Below are positions 6,193 to 6,223 of a stretch of 6,223 nt of DNA, in pieces. The DNA is taken from assembly GCA_945875085.1 (NCBI GenBank), contig CAMCJU010000055.1, positions 1 to 6,223 of the forward strand, written 5' to 3'. The position numbers and the translations under genes are program-made. The notes under the pieces are model-generated. The model saw nothing but the letters and a program-made list of their open reading frames with translations. It ran no database searches and had not been told where the DNA came from. The first letter of the stretch is position 1, and every line of letters starts with the position of its first letter. Source of the stretch: Candidatus Phycorickettsia trachydisci. GTDB taxonomy: Bacteria; Pseudomonadota; Alphaproteobacteria; Rickettsiales; Rickettsiaceae.

Positions 6193-6223
6193 TATATTAA
6201 GTGCTGCATTTAAATCTCTATCG
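6112..6223 (-). CDS. tnpB: TnpB (IS605 OrfB) RNA-guided nuclease, C-terminal end only
   Basis: TnpB is the small RuvC-type, RNA-guided DNA endonuclease of IS200/IS605 and IS607 elements, ancestor of Cas12. Only the last 36 codons are visible, ending at TAG 6114-6112; the rest lies beyond the window. The visible sequence opens with DRDLNAALNILAVGAST, the conserved DRDxNAAxNI motif after the zinc ribbon. Its second Asp corresponds to the third RuvC catalytic residue. A variable tail (VRLDGVSRDSSLG...) follows, as is usual. No frameshift is seen in this part, but whether the whole gene is intact cannot be judged. It is co-directional with eptA and lpxB. Confidence 0.88.
   Translation of the reverse strand, partial: DRDLNAALNILAVGASTVRLDGVSRDSSLGIHCLNL

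Larger units (their letters stand above)
6078..6223 (-). mobile_element. Right end of an IS200/IS605-superfamily (TnpB-bearing) element
   Basis: The window's right edge lies inside an insertion element that enters right to left. The visible part has the TnpB C-terminal coding end, a short tail after the stop with an imperfect hairpin, and a terminal TCAA (minus strand, 6081-6078). TCAA is the right-end cleavage site in IS608-type elements, so the boundary is placed at 6077/6078 by analogy. These elements make no terminal inverted repeats or target duplications, so the far end cannot be deduced. Whether a TnpA transposase is present is not visible. Confidence 0.75.

Overview
The window reads as a piece of a low-GC (about 40% by eye), Gram-negative, flagellated alphaproteobacterium. 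The best guess is Rickettsiales-like: the LpxB protein closely resembles rickettsial LpxB as I remember it, and the FlgK/FlgL pair is very divergent. The taxonomic call is inference from protein resemblance only.

Layout. (1) Positions 1-3229, plus strand: the 3' part of flgK, entering from the left edge, then flgL after a 43-nt gap. They encode the two hook-filament junction proteins. (2) Only 13 bp later, on the minus strand, comes a tail-to-tail pair transcribed right to left: an EptA-type lipid A/LPS phosphoethanolamine transferase (5926-4376) and lipid A disaccharide synthase LpxB (4379-3243). They share a 4-nt ATGA stop/start overlap, so one gene that builds the lipid A disaccharide is coupled to one that probably decorates it. 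(3) Just upstream of eptA, an open frame without its 5' end (6077-5913) runs 14 nt into eptA. It looks like the tail of a third operon gene. (4) That tail is cut off by the right end of an IS200/IS605-type element: the last 36 codons of a TnpB gene (ending at 6112), hairpins of the kind found in omega (reRNA) guide RNAs, and a TCAA end at 6078.

The most interesting part is the right-hand junction. A TnpB/omegaRNA end lies in the same orientation as the lipid A operon, appears to have truncated the operon's leading gene, and could both feed transcription into eptA-lpxB and draw its guide from that gene. The longer ATG for LpxB at 4430 should be replaced by 4379, and flgK is not complete at ATG 31 but continues beyond the window. 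No tRNA, rRNA or CRISPR array was seen.
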